A stretch of 64,000 nucleotides of DNA, taken from JAXGMV01 sp040772085 (lineage in GTDB: Bacteria; Chloroflexota; Anaerolineae; Anaerolineales; Anaerolineaceae). The stretch covers positions 1,984,001 through 2,048,000 of the forward strand of contig JAXGYU010000001.1 in assembly GCA_040772085.1 (NCBI GenBank), given 5' to 3'. Shown here piece after piece: positions 8,874 to 17,455 of the stretch; position 1 is the stretch's first letter, and each line of letters starts with the position of its first letter. The notes below the pieces were generated by a model. The model saw nothing but the letters and a program-made list of their open reading frames with translations, ran no database searches and was not told the DNA's origin. The translations under genes and the position numbers were made by a program.

Positions 8874-9345
8874 ATAGGTACATGCAGTCGGTGTGCCGTA
8901 TTATGCAACCGACACATTCTTGTATCTCCCATAAGCTCCCGCATAAGCAGGGGATTTTGCATGGCGCCGCAGGCGTCAGAGGGTTTTGATTGCCTTGATT
9001 TGCACAAAGAATAACCACCACAGCCAAGTAGGTCGGCGTGCTGTATTTTGCACCCGACGCTTCCATGCTTGGCGGATCAAAGGCGCGATCCGCCTCATAG
9101 CTAGCCGTAGTGTCATGGCAATCTGTATTGTGATTGCCTTGACAGCATCTGAAAGACTGGGAGGGGCAAATACAGATCGATTTGCCCGCTCCCCTACGAT
9201 GGATGTGGGTCAGAAGTAAAAACGTAGGTCGGCGTGCCATATTTTGCCCCTGCTTCCATATTGGCGGATCAAAGGGCGCGATCCGCCCTACTGACGTCGC
9301 TTGCGTGGGCAGATTTATCTGCGTGTAAGATTTATAAAATGCTGG
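8874..9345. repeat. Block of palindromic non-coding modules (REP-like), left copy
   Basis: A gene-free block of short hairpins, each introduced by a TAGG-type sequence. Stems seen are 8887-8896/8905-8913 (GTCGGT type), 9032-9041/9050-9058 (GTCGGC...GCACCCGAC with one bulged base), 9071-9078/9087-9094 and 9263-9270/9280-9287 (GGCGGATC...GATCCGCC), 9117-9123/9132-9138 (GGCAATC...GATTGCC) and a longer one at 9159-9195. A decayed copy of the GTCGG type starts at 9228. Long stretches recur almost unchanged at 12209-12725, on the other side of three secreted-protein genes. Open frames through the block arise from the repeats and are not taken as genes. Confidence 0.85.
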
Positions 9346-9479
9346 TCGGGGACCGTTCTTGACCTAACAATTTTGCTTTCATAACCCCGAGTTGAAACCT
9401 TGTCTGATACGTAGGGTATTATTGTTACCATTGGAGTGTATTATGTAAATTAGCAACAATACCCTGAAGGGAGGACAAC
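9346..9479 (+). other. Leader region of the secreted-protein genes
   Basis: This AT-richer 134-base stretch separates the repeat block from the GTG start at 9480. It ends with a strong AAGGGAGGAC ribosome site. I could not assign a promoter with acceptable spacing. Confidence 0.3.
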
Positions 9480-10268
9480 GTGAAACGACGAGCTATATTA
9501 ATTGTCGCAGCCGCCGTCCTGATTATCCTCACACTGCCCGGCTGCAATGACCTGGATAGCAAAGCTCAACTTGCGGCGGGAGAAACATCAACCTCAACTA
9601 CGCCTTTAATCAGCATTAGCCCGCAACCAGCCAGCACAACCGAAACCACCAAGACGTCAAAACCTTCTTTATCTCTCACGCCAACGGCAATTCAACAACA
9701 GACCCTGGCCATTGACTCAAATCCGGAACAATATTGTGCTGAGCTCACTAACCACAACCCGCAGGCTGGCAAATCAATCTATTGTGATACCCATTATGGG
9801 TTCGCCTTTGAATACCCGGCAGACTGGGAGCGCGAAGAGCTGGATCGGAATGACCCCCAGACCCACCCCATAGCCTATGAGAAGGCAACACTTTTTTTGG
9901 CGAGGGATAACGACAACAGCCTGCGCCTTTACACCTGGAAACTGCCGGCAGGCAACACGCTGCGCCAAGCCGTTGAAGCTTACCCGGGATATCAGAACCG
10001 TGAATACAAGCGCGATTATCAACCCATGCGCCTGCTGGGGAAACCTGCCTATGGGTTTGTTAATCGCGCGACGCAGGATTACAACAGCCTGACAATCTTC
10101 TTCGAGCACGGGGCATACTATTCCGTGATGCATTTTTCCCTGCCCACTCGTCAGGCGCTGGATGATTATTGGCCGCTGATCCAATCCCTTCAGACACAGG
10201 ATGGACCTCCGGAGGAAAATATATTACCGGAAGAATTATTCCAGGATTCAAATGATCTGACACAATGA
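9480..10268 (+). CDS. Putative surface lipoprotein, PsbP/stress-lipoprotein-like
   Basis: A 262-residue exported lipoprotein. The GTG start is chosen for the AAGGGAGGAC ribosome site just upstream. A short basic N-terminus and hydrophobic stretch end in the lipobox Leu-Pro-Gly-Cys, followed by a Ser/Thr/Pro-rich linker to about residue 80. The globular part begins with YGFAFEYPADWE, a pattern seen in PsbP-like and other secreted domains of unknown function. No catalytic motif is visible. It is the first of three consecutive exported-protein genes enclosed by repeat blocks. Its role is unknown. Confidence 0.7.
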   Translation: MKRRAILIVAAAVLIILTLPGCNDLDSKAQLAAGETSTSTTPLISISPQPASTTETTKTSKPSLSLTPTAIQQQTLAIDSNPEQYCAELTNHNPQAGKSIYCDTHYGFAFEYPADWEREELDRNDPQTHPIAYEKATLFLARDNDNSLRLYTWKLPAGNTLRQAVEAYPGYQNREYKRDYQPMRLLGKPAYGFVNRATQDYNSLTIFFEHGAYYSVMHFSLPTRQALDDYWPLIQSLQTQDGPPEENILPEELFQDSNDLTQ

Positions 10269-10370
10269 TTAGCAATAAACAAGTGATCCAAGGATCTATA
10301 TTGTTGTCGACACCGCCCAAGGGGAGCAATATGAACTTTATAAGTATAAAGTTTTTGAAAGAAGTAACCC

Positions 10371-11222
10371 ATGAAAAATAAACCAATTGTTTTGACCATG
10401 CTTTCGGTTTTGATCGGTGTCCTGCTCTTGTCTCCGCTATTCTCGCAGGCAACAAGTACAAAAGCAAAAACTTTACCACATCAAGCGAACGAAACCGTTG
10501 TCATTCCGCTGATCGAGACGGATGAAACAATACAGCCTCCCAGCATTCCCGTTGATGAGATTGAAGAGGAACAAATCCCCTCATTTTATAAAAGCAAGTT
10601 TGACGCCCTCATCATAAAACCCGGTTGGGTCTACCTGGAATTTACACAGTTTGACCTGACGAACTCCAGCCCCCGCCCATTGCCAACCCCACACAAACGG
10701 ATGACCTGGATTAAATTAAATGATGATGGAGAGGTGATTGAGGAAGTGGAATTTGCGTATTCCAATGAAACAGGAAAGGTTCTGCTTGGCTACAGCAAGA
10801 ATGGTGTTGGCGTTTCATCCTGGCATAATGAAACTTTCGCTACACAACCTTATCGTCCTCAATTTGATTTCTATTTGGCCTCCAACGTCGATGGGACACA
10901 ACGATCAAATCAGAAATATGACATATTAATTGAAAATGGTGATTTTCATGGTATGCCTGGTTCCAAGGTCGATTTTCTGAGGGAATTTTCTGACCAGGAC
11001 AAGTTGATGATGAGCAAACAAATAACGGCTTCGGTAGCAGGTGAATTATTCCGCTACTGGTATGATATGTCTACCGGGCAAGTCATCCAGATGGAATATT
11101 ACTATGTCAATGAGGATCAATCGTTGATCCTGAATGCAAGAACAGAAAATATTGTTATTAAGTTCGGGCTACTCCCCTCAAGCGAAGTCCACGAGGTATT
11201 GGATAAGGCGCTGTCCAGATGA
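10371..11222 (+). CDS. Secreted protein of unknown function, paralogue of the next gene
   Basis: A 283-residue protein with a Sec signal peptide (hydrophobic residues 7-22, likely cleavage after SQA). I do not recognise the family. It shares a distant pattern with the following gene: a KxGW motif, then alternating hydrophobic strands ending in a DxGE/DQEG turn, and a late SxG...E/GYYxNxDxSL motif. That suggests a beta-rich carrier-like fold. The ribosome site (GAAAGAAG) is weak. Base composition is somewhat AT-richer than the neighbouring metabolic genes. Confidence 0.65.
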   Translation: MKNKPIVLTMLSVLIGVLLLSPLFSQATSTKAKTLPHQANETVVIPLIETDETIQPPSIPVDEIEEEQIPSFYKSKFDALIIKPGWVYLEFTQFDLTNSSPRPLPTPHKRMTWIKLNDDGEVIEEVEFAYSNETGKVLLGYSKNGVGVSSWHNETFATQPYRPQFDFYLASNVDGTQRSNQKYDILIENGDFHGMPGSKVDFLREFSDQDKLMMSKQITASVAGELFRYWYDMSTGQVIQMEYYYVNEDQSLILNARTENIVIKFGLLPSSEVHEVLDKALSR

Positions 11223-11326
11223 AAATAGGAAATAGCGTCACCTCCAGGCGCAAATAATTAAAAATTAGCCGATTGCCATCGTGTACTATGGTTCAATATG
11301 GCAATATACAAAAGGAGGAAAATACC

Positions 11327-12166
11327 ATGGCAATAAACTCATTAATAAAAACTGGATTATTCTGTCTGGTGTTTATCTTCACTGCCACTGCCTGCTCTTC
11401 CGTACCACAGCAAGCGGTTCAGTCAATTGCTCCGCCCAATCAACAAGCATCACCTTCTGCTACACCTCCCGCACCTAGCCTGCCAACAATAACAGCACCA
11501 GTCATCACACCAACTGCCACTGAAGAACCCAATCACCTCGCCAATATTATCGAAAGTTACCGCCAGGCAGTTGACCGCTTCAACCTCCTCACCCGTAAAG
11601 CCGGCTGGCTGCGCATGTTGCAGACCAAGATTTCTTTCGCATATGAACTTAACCGTCTGGAAGGCCCCAGACAGGAGGAGTACTGGTACCTGTTGGATCA
11701 GGAAGGCAAGATCCTTGAATATTACGCTTGGCTGGAAGGGGCAAACACCGGTCCGGCTCAGGAAACTTTTAAAGACGGCAATACGTACTATAACCTCACC
11801 TACGCCGAAGCCCTCACCCTCCCGCCTAACGAACAGCCAATCGATTTTGCTGGCGGGTTCGATACCCACATGTCGAAGGCAACTTCAGTAACCGAAGAGA
11901 CTGTCGAACATAAAGGCCGTATGCTCCAGAAATTCAGTCTCTATGCGGATGATGGTCCCAAGAAAGTCCTTGAAACAATGTCCTTCGATCTTTCCTCCGG
12001 TTTGTTGAGCTTGCGTGAAGGTTATTGGATTAATGCCGACGGCTCGCTTGATTTACAGCTTTCAACTGAATTTGAGTGGGAGATCAACACCCAGCCCCCG
12101 CTGGAGCGCTTCGCGGATATGAAAGCTCGCGCTAAAGAGATCGAGTTCACATATTCTGGCAATTGA
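11327..12166 (+). CDS. Putative lipoprotein of unknown function
   Basis: A 279-residue lipoprotein. The ATG at 11327 is preferred over an upstream in-frame start because AAAGGAGG lies just before it and the signal (hydrophobic stretch then Thr-Ala-Cys) then begins at the N-terminus. A Pro/Thr/Ala-rich linker follows, then a domain with a KAGW motif, a DQEGKILEYYAWLEG strand pair and a late LREGYWINADGSL strand. These match the preceding protein in order. Outer-surface location is likely; function is unknown. Confidence 0.7.
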   Translation: MAINSLIKTGLFCLVFIFTATACSSVPQQAVQSIAPPNQQASPSATPPAPSLPTITAPVITPTATEEPNHLANIIESYRQAVDRFNLLTRKAGWLRMLQTKISFAYELNRLEGPRQEEYWYLLDQEGKILEYYAWLEGANTGPAQETFKDGNTYYNLTYAEALTLPPNEQPIDFAGGFDTHMSKATSVTEETVEHKGRMLQKFSLYADDGPKKVLETMSFDLSSGLLSLREGYWINADGSLDLQLSTEFEWEINTQPPLERFADMKARAKEIEFTYSGN

Positions 12167-12835
12167 TTGTCACACCGCATAGGTAGGTGTGCCTTATTTT
12201 GCCCCCGACACATTCTTGTTCTCCCATAAGCAGGGGAGATGGCGCCGCAGGCGTCAGAGGGGTTTTTGGATTTGACCCCCATGTAGGTCGGCGTGCCGTA
12301 TTTTGCACCCGACGCTTCCATATTGGCGGATCAAAGGGCGCGATCCGCCCTACGCTGATGTCGCTCGCGTGGGCAAATTTATCTGCGTGTAAGACCAATA
12401 AAATGTAGGTCGGCGTGCCGTATTTTGCACCCGACGTTTCCATATTAGTGGATCGAAGGATGTGAGCCGCCTCATAGCTAGCCGTAGTGTCATGGCAATC
12501 TGTACTGTGATTGCCTTGACAGCATCTGAAAACCTGGGAGGGGCAAATACAGATCGATTTGCCCGCTCCCCTACGGTGGATATGGGTACCTTCACCAGAA
12601 GTAATAACGTAGGTCGGCGTGCCGTATTTTGCACCCGACGCTACCATTTTGGTGGATCACAGGGCGCGATCCGCCTCATGGCTAGCCGTAGTGTCATGGC
12701 AATCTGTATTGTGATTGCCTTGACCGTCTTGTCGCAGAACAAAGAATAACCCACCCGCCTCTTCGAGGCACCCGCCCTCGAAGAGGCGGGCATGGTATTG
12801 TCGGTCGGCGTGCCGTATTTTGCACCCGACATTGC
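12167..12835. repeat. Block of palindromic non-coding modules (REP-like), right copy
   Basis: This block is related to 8874-9345 in content and partly in order. GTCGGC...GCACCCGAC hairpins lie at 12287-12313, 12409-12435, 12613-12639 and 12804-12830. GGCGGATC...GATCCGCC lies at 12325-12349, with a wobble variant at 12652-12676. GGCAATC...GATTGCC lies at 12494-12515 and 12698-12719, and the GGGAG...CTCCC type at 12536-12570. Apparent open frames on both strands follow the repeats and lack ribosome sites. Confidence 0.85.
12754..12790. repeat. Perfect 15-bp hairpin inside the right repeat block
   Basis: Arms 12754-12768 and 12776-12790 are perfectly complementary over 15 bp with a 7-base loop. 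It sits between two GTCGGC-type modules and has a stem sequence different from them. There is no T-run, so a terminator role is unlikely. Confidence 0.7.
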
Positions 12836-12910
12836 TTATATTAACCCCTGCCAGACCTCGCCGAAGCGCCCGCCGGTTGGGATCGGTTTGAATTGTCTAT
12901 CGTAGATGAA
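12836..12910 (-). pseudogene. Possible C-terminal remnant of a lost gene
   Basis: Immediately after the GntR stop, the minus strand holds a 24-codon open stretch ending in TAA with GC-rich third positions. It reads Phe-Ile-Tyr-Asp at the start and Glu-Val-Trp-Gln-Gly near the end. It has no start codon and looks like the tail of a decayed protein, between GntR and a repeat module. The parent family is not recognised, and this could be chance. Confidence 0.2.
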
Positions 12911-12912
12911 AC

Positions 12913-13545
12913 TTAAATCGAACCCATCATGCGGCTGCGCGATTCGTCAATATGCGCCCGCATGGCTTCCTGTGCCTCGTCGCGTTTACGCTGCTGGATG
13001 AGTGACAGGATATGCTTGTGCTGTGTGTGATCAGCGATCTCAGGGTCCATGTAAACAAAGCGCATCATATCATTGATCAACTGACTGACGATCTCAGCCA
13101 GGCGCATGTTGCCTGACGCTTTGGCGATGATCATGTGGAATTCCTGGTTGAGCCGGATGCCGCGCTCGCGCATTTCTTCCTGGTCCGGCATGTTGTAGAT
13201 CGTCTTTTCCTCAGCGTTATTATCCTCAAGCTCTTTCTGGATCGCCGGGGTGAGCCGGTCGATCGCCAGACCAATAGCCTCTGCCTCGAGCAAGGCGCGC
13301 AACTGGAAGATATCCAGCACATCCTGCAGGACGGGCTCGGTGACAATATAGCCCACGCGAGGCATGGGCTTGAGGAACTTTTCATGAGCGAGAACCAGTA
13401 ACGCTTCTCGGGTGGGGGTTTTGCCAAACTCATATTTATTGGCCATCTCAATCTCGTTGAGAATATCCCCTGCCTTATACTCGCCCAAAATGATGTCCCG
13501 TTTAATTCGGGCATACGCTTGTTCTTTTTGGGTTATTTTTTTCAT
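12913..13545 (-). CDS. GntR-family transcriptional regulator, FadR/FCD subfamily
   Basis: A 210-residue regulator with an N-terminal winged helix (about residues 5-70, with the TPTREALLVLAHEKF recognition segment) and a C-terminal all-helical FCD ligand domain. The latter has Asp/His metal-site candidates in NQEFHMIIAKASGN and HTQHKHILSLIQQ. The family senses carboxylic acids and amino-acid derivatives. It is divergent from the P-protein-like operon, and a perfect palindrome overlaps that operon's promoter, so local repression is likely. The effector is probably the operon's substrate (inference). Confidence 0.88.
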   Translation of the reverse strand: MKKITQKEQAYARIKRDIILGEYKAGDILNEIEMANKYEFGKTPTREALLVLAHEKFLKPMPRVGYIVTEPVLQDVLDIFQLRALLEAEAIGLAIDRLTPAIQKELEDNNAEEKTIYNMPDQEEMRERGIRLNQEFHMIIAKASGNMRLAEIVSQLINDMMRFVYMDPEIADHTQHKHILSLIQQRKRDEAQEAMRAHIDESRSRMMGSI

Positions 13546-13595
13546 GTGTTTGGCTTCTTTTTATTGGGTTGTATGAACATATCTATTCTACTCGC

Positions 13596-13623
13596 TTGAC
13601 ACCATTATAAATACATTTATAAT
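13596..13623 (+). promoter_or_regulatory. Promoter with overlapping palindromic operator, P-protein-like operon
   Basis: TTGACA at 13596-13601 and TATAAT at 13618-13623 are both perfect consensus boxes spaced by 16 bases. A perfect 9-2-9 palindrome at 13604-13623 covers most of the spacer and the whole -10. It lies in the gap between the divergent GntR gene and the operon, so a GntR dimer bound here would block RNA polymerase. Confidence 0.75.
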
Positions 13624-13737
13624 ATATCATTAAGTGGAAAGAGTTGCAAGCTGCAAAGCCTGACGCTTGACTCTGCTTTTTCATCCACATCATCACACAG
13701 TAACAGCATAAGAATTTCTCATCAAAGAGGCATAGTT

Positions 13738-15129
13738 ATGGCAAAGAAGAAGGTGGTTTATCCGTACATCCCAAACTCCGTGCCAGAAGCCAGAGCGCGT
13801 ATGCTTCAGGCGGTCAATGCCGCCAGCACGGAAGAGTTTTACGCCGATGTACCCAAGGCGATCCGGCTGAAGGGCAGCCTGGACCTGCCGATGCCGCTGC
13901 TGGCTGAAGCGGATCTGGTGCGCCACATGGAAGGCTTGATGGCGAAGAACACCAGCACGCGTGACGTGATCAGCTTCCTCGGTGGAGGCTGCTGGAATCA
14001 TCACGTGCCAGCCGTATGCGACGAAATCAACTCGCGCGGTGAGTTTCTGACGGCTTACGCCGGCGACCCTTACGAGGATCATGGACGCTTTCAGGCGCTG
14101 TTTGAATATGAAAGCATGATGGGTGAATTGCTGAACATGGACGTCGTCAACGTGCCGAATTATGACGGCTTTCAGGCTGCCGGCACCGCTTTGCTGATGG
14201 CAGCCCGCATCACCGGCCGCAATCAGGCGCTGGTGTGCGGCACCATCTCGCGCGACAAGCTCTCAAAAGTGATTGACTACGTCCGCCCGCAACTGGAAGT
14301 AATTCTGGTCGACTTTGAAAAATCAACCGGTCTGATGAGCCTCAAGGATCTGCAATCCAAACTGAGTGACCAGACCGCGGCGGTCTATTTTGAAAACCCC
14401 TCTTACCTCGGCTTTCTCGAGACGCACGCGGAGGAGATCGTCAGGCTGACCAAAGCGGCTGGCGCGCAGAGCGTGGTCTCCGTTGACCCGATCTCGCTCG
14501 GTGTCATCGCCCCGCCAGCGGATTACGGCGCGCAGATCGTCTGCGGTGACATCCAGCCGCTTGGCATGCACCAGAACTACGGCGGCGGTCATGCCGGCTT
14601 CATCGCCACGCACGATGATCCCACCTATGTCATGGAGTTCCCGTCACGGCTGTTCGGCATCTCGCCGACGGTTGTGCCAGGTGAATATGGCTTCGGTGAT
14701 GTCGCCTATGAACGCACCTCCTTCGCCCTGCGCGAAGAGGGCAAGGAATGGGTGGGCACGGCGGCCGCCCTGTGGGGCATTACGGCTGGCGTATACCTGG
14801 CGCTGATGGGTCCGCAAGGGATGCAGGAGTTGGGCGAGAGCGTCATGAAGCGCTGCGCCTACGCCCAGAAACAACTGGCGAAGCTCCCTGGCGTCAAGAT
14901 GCGGTTCAAGGGCGTCAACTTTAAAGAATTTGTGCTGGACTTCAACGCGACCGGTAAGACGGTCAAAACCATTAATCAGAAGCTGCTCAAAAAGGGCATT
15001 TTCGGCGGCAGCGACCTGAGCGCTGAATTTCTGGATCTCGGCGAATGCGCCTTATACGCTGTGACCGAAACGACCAGCCAGGCTGATATCGATTGTCTGG
15101 TGACTGCATTGACGGAGGTGTTGAAATGA
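13738..15129 (+). CDS. Glycine dehydrogenase P-protein alpha-subunit-like protein (GcvPA family, divergent)
   Basis: A 463-residue PLP-fold protein related to the N-terminal half (subunit 1) of glycine decarboxylase. The family skeleton is clear: DVISFLGGGCWNHHVPAV near 77-93, MDVVNVPNYDG near 134-144 and DPISLGVIAPPADYGAQI. However, the segment that in true GcvP reads AYTPYQPE(I/V)SQG is here AYAGDPYEDHGR (residues 106-117), and the glycine-rich loop is also altered. Its stop overlaps the start of the beta-like subunit (ATGA). No GcvT, GcvH or lipoamide dehydrogenase is in the window. It may decarboxylate something other than glycine; annotation as plain gcvPA would be the conservative call. 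Confidence 0.8.
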   Translation: MAKKKVVYPYIPNSVPEARARMLQAVNAASTEEFYADVPKAIRLKGSLDLPMPLLAEADLVRHMEGLMAKNTSTRDVISFLGGGCWNHHVPAVCDEINSRGEFLTAYAGDPYEDHGRFQALFEYESMMGELLNMDVVNVPNYDGFQAAGTALLMAARITGRNQALVCGTISRDKLSKVIDYVRPQLEVILVDFEKSTGLMSLKDLQSKLSDQTAAVYFENPSYLGFLETHAEEIVRLTKAAGAQSVVSVDPISLGVIAPPADYGAQIVCGDIQPLGMHQNYGGGHAGFIATHDDPTYVMEFPSRLFGISPTVVPGEYGFGDVAYERTSFALREEGKEWVGTAAALWGITAGVYLALMGPQGMQELGESVMKRCAYAQKQLAKLPGVKMRFKGVNFKEFVLDFNATGKTVKTINQKLLKKGIFGGSDLSAEFLDLGECALYAVTETTSQADIDCLVTALTEVLK

Positions 15130-16703
15130 GCCTGCGCGTTGAACCCAAATCCAAAGTACGTCGATTTCATCAGGCGAGCTGGGACGAACCTGTCATCTTT
15201 GAACTGAGCACCCCCGGTCAGCGTGGCATCCTGCTGCCTGAGGTTGAGCCTGCTATCGAAAAAGCTGCGGGCGACCCTCTGGCGAAACTGCCCGCAGCGC
15301 TGGTGCGCAAGACGCCGCCGGCATTGCCTGAGATGTCTCAGCCGCTGGTGCTGCGCCATTATGCCAGGCTGTCACAGGAGAACCTGGGCGTGGACCTAAA
15401 CGTTGATATCGGTCAGGGCACCTGCACCATGAAGTACAGTCCCAAGGTCAACGACCAGTTGGCGCGCAGCCCCAAGATGGCAGACCTGCATCCCTTGCAG
15501 GATGCTTCGACCGTTCAGGGCATGCTGGAGGTGATATACAAGCTCGAACAATTTATGAAAGCCATTTCGGGCATGGAACGCTTCAGCCTGCAGCCCGGCG
15601 CGGGATCGGCTGCCATCTACGCCAACGTATCGATGGTACGCGCCTATCACGAGAGCCGCGGCGAAGGCAGCCAGCGTGATGAGGTGATCACCACCATTTT
15701 CTCGCACCCATCCAATCCGGCGGCGGCGAAAGTGGCGGGCTACAAGATCATCACCCTCTATCCGGACGCCGATGGCTATCCCGATCTCGAGGCGCTGAAG
15801 GCGGCAGTCTCTGAACGTACCGCCGCGCTGTTCATCACCAATCCTGAAGATACCGGCATTTTCAACCCGCGCATTCAGGAATTTGTCAAAACCGTCCACG
15901 AGGCTGGCGGTCTGTGTGTCTATGATCAGGCTAACGCCAACGGCATACTGGGCATCACGCGCGCCCGCGATGCCGGCTTCGACCTGTGTCACTTCAACCT
16001 GCATAAAACTTTCTCCACGCCGCATGGCTGTGGCGGGCCAGGCGCTGGTGCCTGCGGAGCCGCGCCGCATATGGTGCCTTTCCTGCCGGCGCCGCTGGTT
16101 GATTTCGACGGCAAACGTTACAAGCTCAACCACGACCTGCCGCTCTCGGTCGGCAAGACACGTCCGTGGTATGGCGTCGCGCAGAATATCTTCAAGTCCT
16201 ATGCCTGGATCATGAGCCTCGGCGCCGATGGTCTGCGCGAGGTCTCAGAAATCTCGTGTCTGAATAACAACTACCTGCTGAATCAGGTACTCAAGATCAA
16301 AGGTGTTTCGATGCCGTATGCCAAGGGCAAACGGCGCATCGAGCAGGTGCGCTATAGCTGGGAGAAGCTGCACAAGGATACCGGGGTCAGTTCGGAGCAG
16401 ATGGAGATTCGCGTGGTGGACTTTGGCACTCATTACTGGACCAGCCATCACCCGTTTGTCGTGCCCGAGCCGATGACCCTCGAGCCGACCGAGTCCTACT
16501 CGCAGGCGGATCTGGACGAGTATGTCGAGATCCTCAAACAGGTTGCCAAGGAAGCCTATGAGACGCCTGAGGTGGTGCGGACCGCGCCGCATAACAGTAC
16601 GGTTCATCAGAACCTGAATGAGCCGTACGACGATCCCGAGAAGTGGGCGGTCACCTGGCGGGCGTACAACAGGAAGCACCCGCAGAAAGGGGCAAAGAAA
16701 TGA
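15126..16703 (+). CDS. Glycine dehydrogenase P-protein beta-subunit-like protein (GcvPB family, divergent)
   Basis: A 525-residue protein related to the PLP-bearing half of glycine decarboxylase. The start at 15126 is chosen from the ATGA overlap with the alpha subunit. It keeps TMKYSPKVN and the FNLHKTFSTPHG motif with PLP lysine Lys294. Active-site loops differ from true GcvPB: SAHGTNPAS is replaced by FSHPSNPAA, YDGANxNA by YDQANANG, and HGGGGPG by HGCGGPG. The C-terminus is also longer than the usual 480-490 residues. With the alpha subunit it should form an alpha2beta2 PLP enzyme, but substrate preference is probably changed. Confidence 0.8.
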   Translation: MSLRVEPKSKVRRFHQASWDEPVIFELSTPGQRGILLPEVEPAIEKAAGDPLAKLPAALVRKTPPALPEMSQPLVLRHYARLSQENLGVDLNVDIGQGTCTMKYSPKVNDQLARSPKMADLHPLQDASTVQGMLEVIYKLEQFMKAISGMERFSLQPGAGSAAIYANVSMVRAYHESRGEGSQRDEVITTIFSHPSNPAAAKVAGYKIITLYPDADGYPDLEALKAAVSERTAALFITNPEDTGIFNPRIQEFVKTVHEAGGLCVYDQANANGILGITRARDAGFDLCHFNLHKTFSTPHGCGGPGAGACGAAPHMVPFLPAPLVDFDGKRYKLNHDLPLSVGKTRPWYGVAQNIFKSYAWIMSLGADGLREVSEISCLNNNYLLNQVLKIKGVSMPYAKGKRRIEQVRYSWEKLHKDTGVSSEQMEIRVVDFGTHYWTSHHPFVVPEPMTLEPTESYSQADLDEYVEILKQVAKEAYETPEVVRTAPHNSTVHQNLNEPYDDPEKWAVTWRAYNRKHPQKGAKK

Positions 16704-17455
16704 AAGGTCTGACTGGCAAACGTGTGCTGATCACCGGCGGCGCAGGCGGAATCGGGACGGCGATCGCCGAGCGATTTATCGCCGAGGGCGCCAGGGTGGC
16801 GGTGATGGATCGCGATCAGCCCGCGCTCGACCGGCTGAACGCGGCTGTCCCGGGTATCGAGCTGTCGCTGACCGCCGACGTGGCGGATCCGGCCAGTGTT
16901 GCGGCTGCTTATGATACGCTGGACGAGGCGATGGGCGGGCTGGATGTGCTGGTGAATAATGCCGGCATCAGCATCCGGCACAAGTTCGTCGATATCACGC
17001 CCGAAGAGTGGCAATCCGTCATCAACATCAACCTGAACGGTGTTTTTTACATCGCCCAGCAGGCAGCCAAACGCATGCTGGCTGGCGGCAGTGGTGTGAT
17101 TATCAACATGGGCTCGAGCAATGGACTGACCGGTTACCACTATTATGCCGATTACAACGCCTCCAAGGCGGGCGTGATCGAGCTGACGCGCTCGATGGCG
17201 CTTGAACTGGGGCCGACCATCCGCGTCAACGCTGTCTGTCCCGGCTTTATCATGACCCCCATGCAGGAAGCCGAATACACGCCCGAGATGCAGCACGCCT
17301 TCGCGGTCAAGGTGCCTTTGCAGCGCCTGGGCGCGACGAAGGATGTTGCCGCGTTGTTTGCCTTCCTGGCGTCGGACGAATCCAGCTTCATCACTGGTCA
17401 GACGGTTGTGATCGATGGGGGCGAGATCGCGGGAGGCCTGGCGAGCCAGGCATGA
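16700..17455 (+). CDS. Short-chain dehydrogenase/reductase (SDR)
   Basis: A classical SDR of 251 residues. It has the GGAGGIG NAD(P)-binding loop near residue 12, an NNAGIS motif and a YNASK catalytic Tyr/Lys pair. Asp at the end of the second strand (VMDRD) favours NAD over NADP. The start at 16700 is chosen because it gives an ATGA overlap with the preceding gene. It is translationally coupled to the P-protein-like pair and to the AcoX-like gene, so it probably oxidises or reduces a hydroxy or keto intermediate of the same pathway. Confidence 0.88.
   Translation: MKGLTGKRVLITGGAGGIGTAIAERFIAEGARVAVMDRDQPALDRLNAAVPGIELSLTADVADPASVAAAYDTLDEAMGGLDVLVNNAGISIRHKFVDITPEEWQSVININLNGVFYIAQQAAKRMLAGGSGVIINMGSSNGLTGYHYYADYNASKAGVIELTRSMALELGPTIRVNAVCPGFIMTPMQEAEYTPEMQHAFAVKVPLQRLGATKDVAALFAFLASDESSFITGQTVVIDGGEIAGGLASQA

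Noticed and set aside
12147..12832. Several open frames of 60-166 codons on both strands in the repeat block
   Set aside because: They follow the repeats, give repetitive Arg/Ala/Thr-rich peptides and lack ribosome sites.
12167..12835. CRISPR-like array from the regularly recurring GTCGGC units
   Set aside because: Units are palindromic, unevenly spaced and separated by other repeats rather than by unique spacers, and no cas genes are present.
13624..13737. Possible glycine riboswitch in the leader of the P-protein-like operon
   Set aside because: No tandem aptamer pattern or the conserved purine-rich core of glycine riboswitches is visible in the short leader, and a GntR operator already explains regulation.
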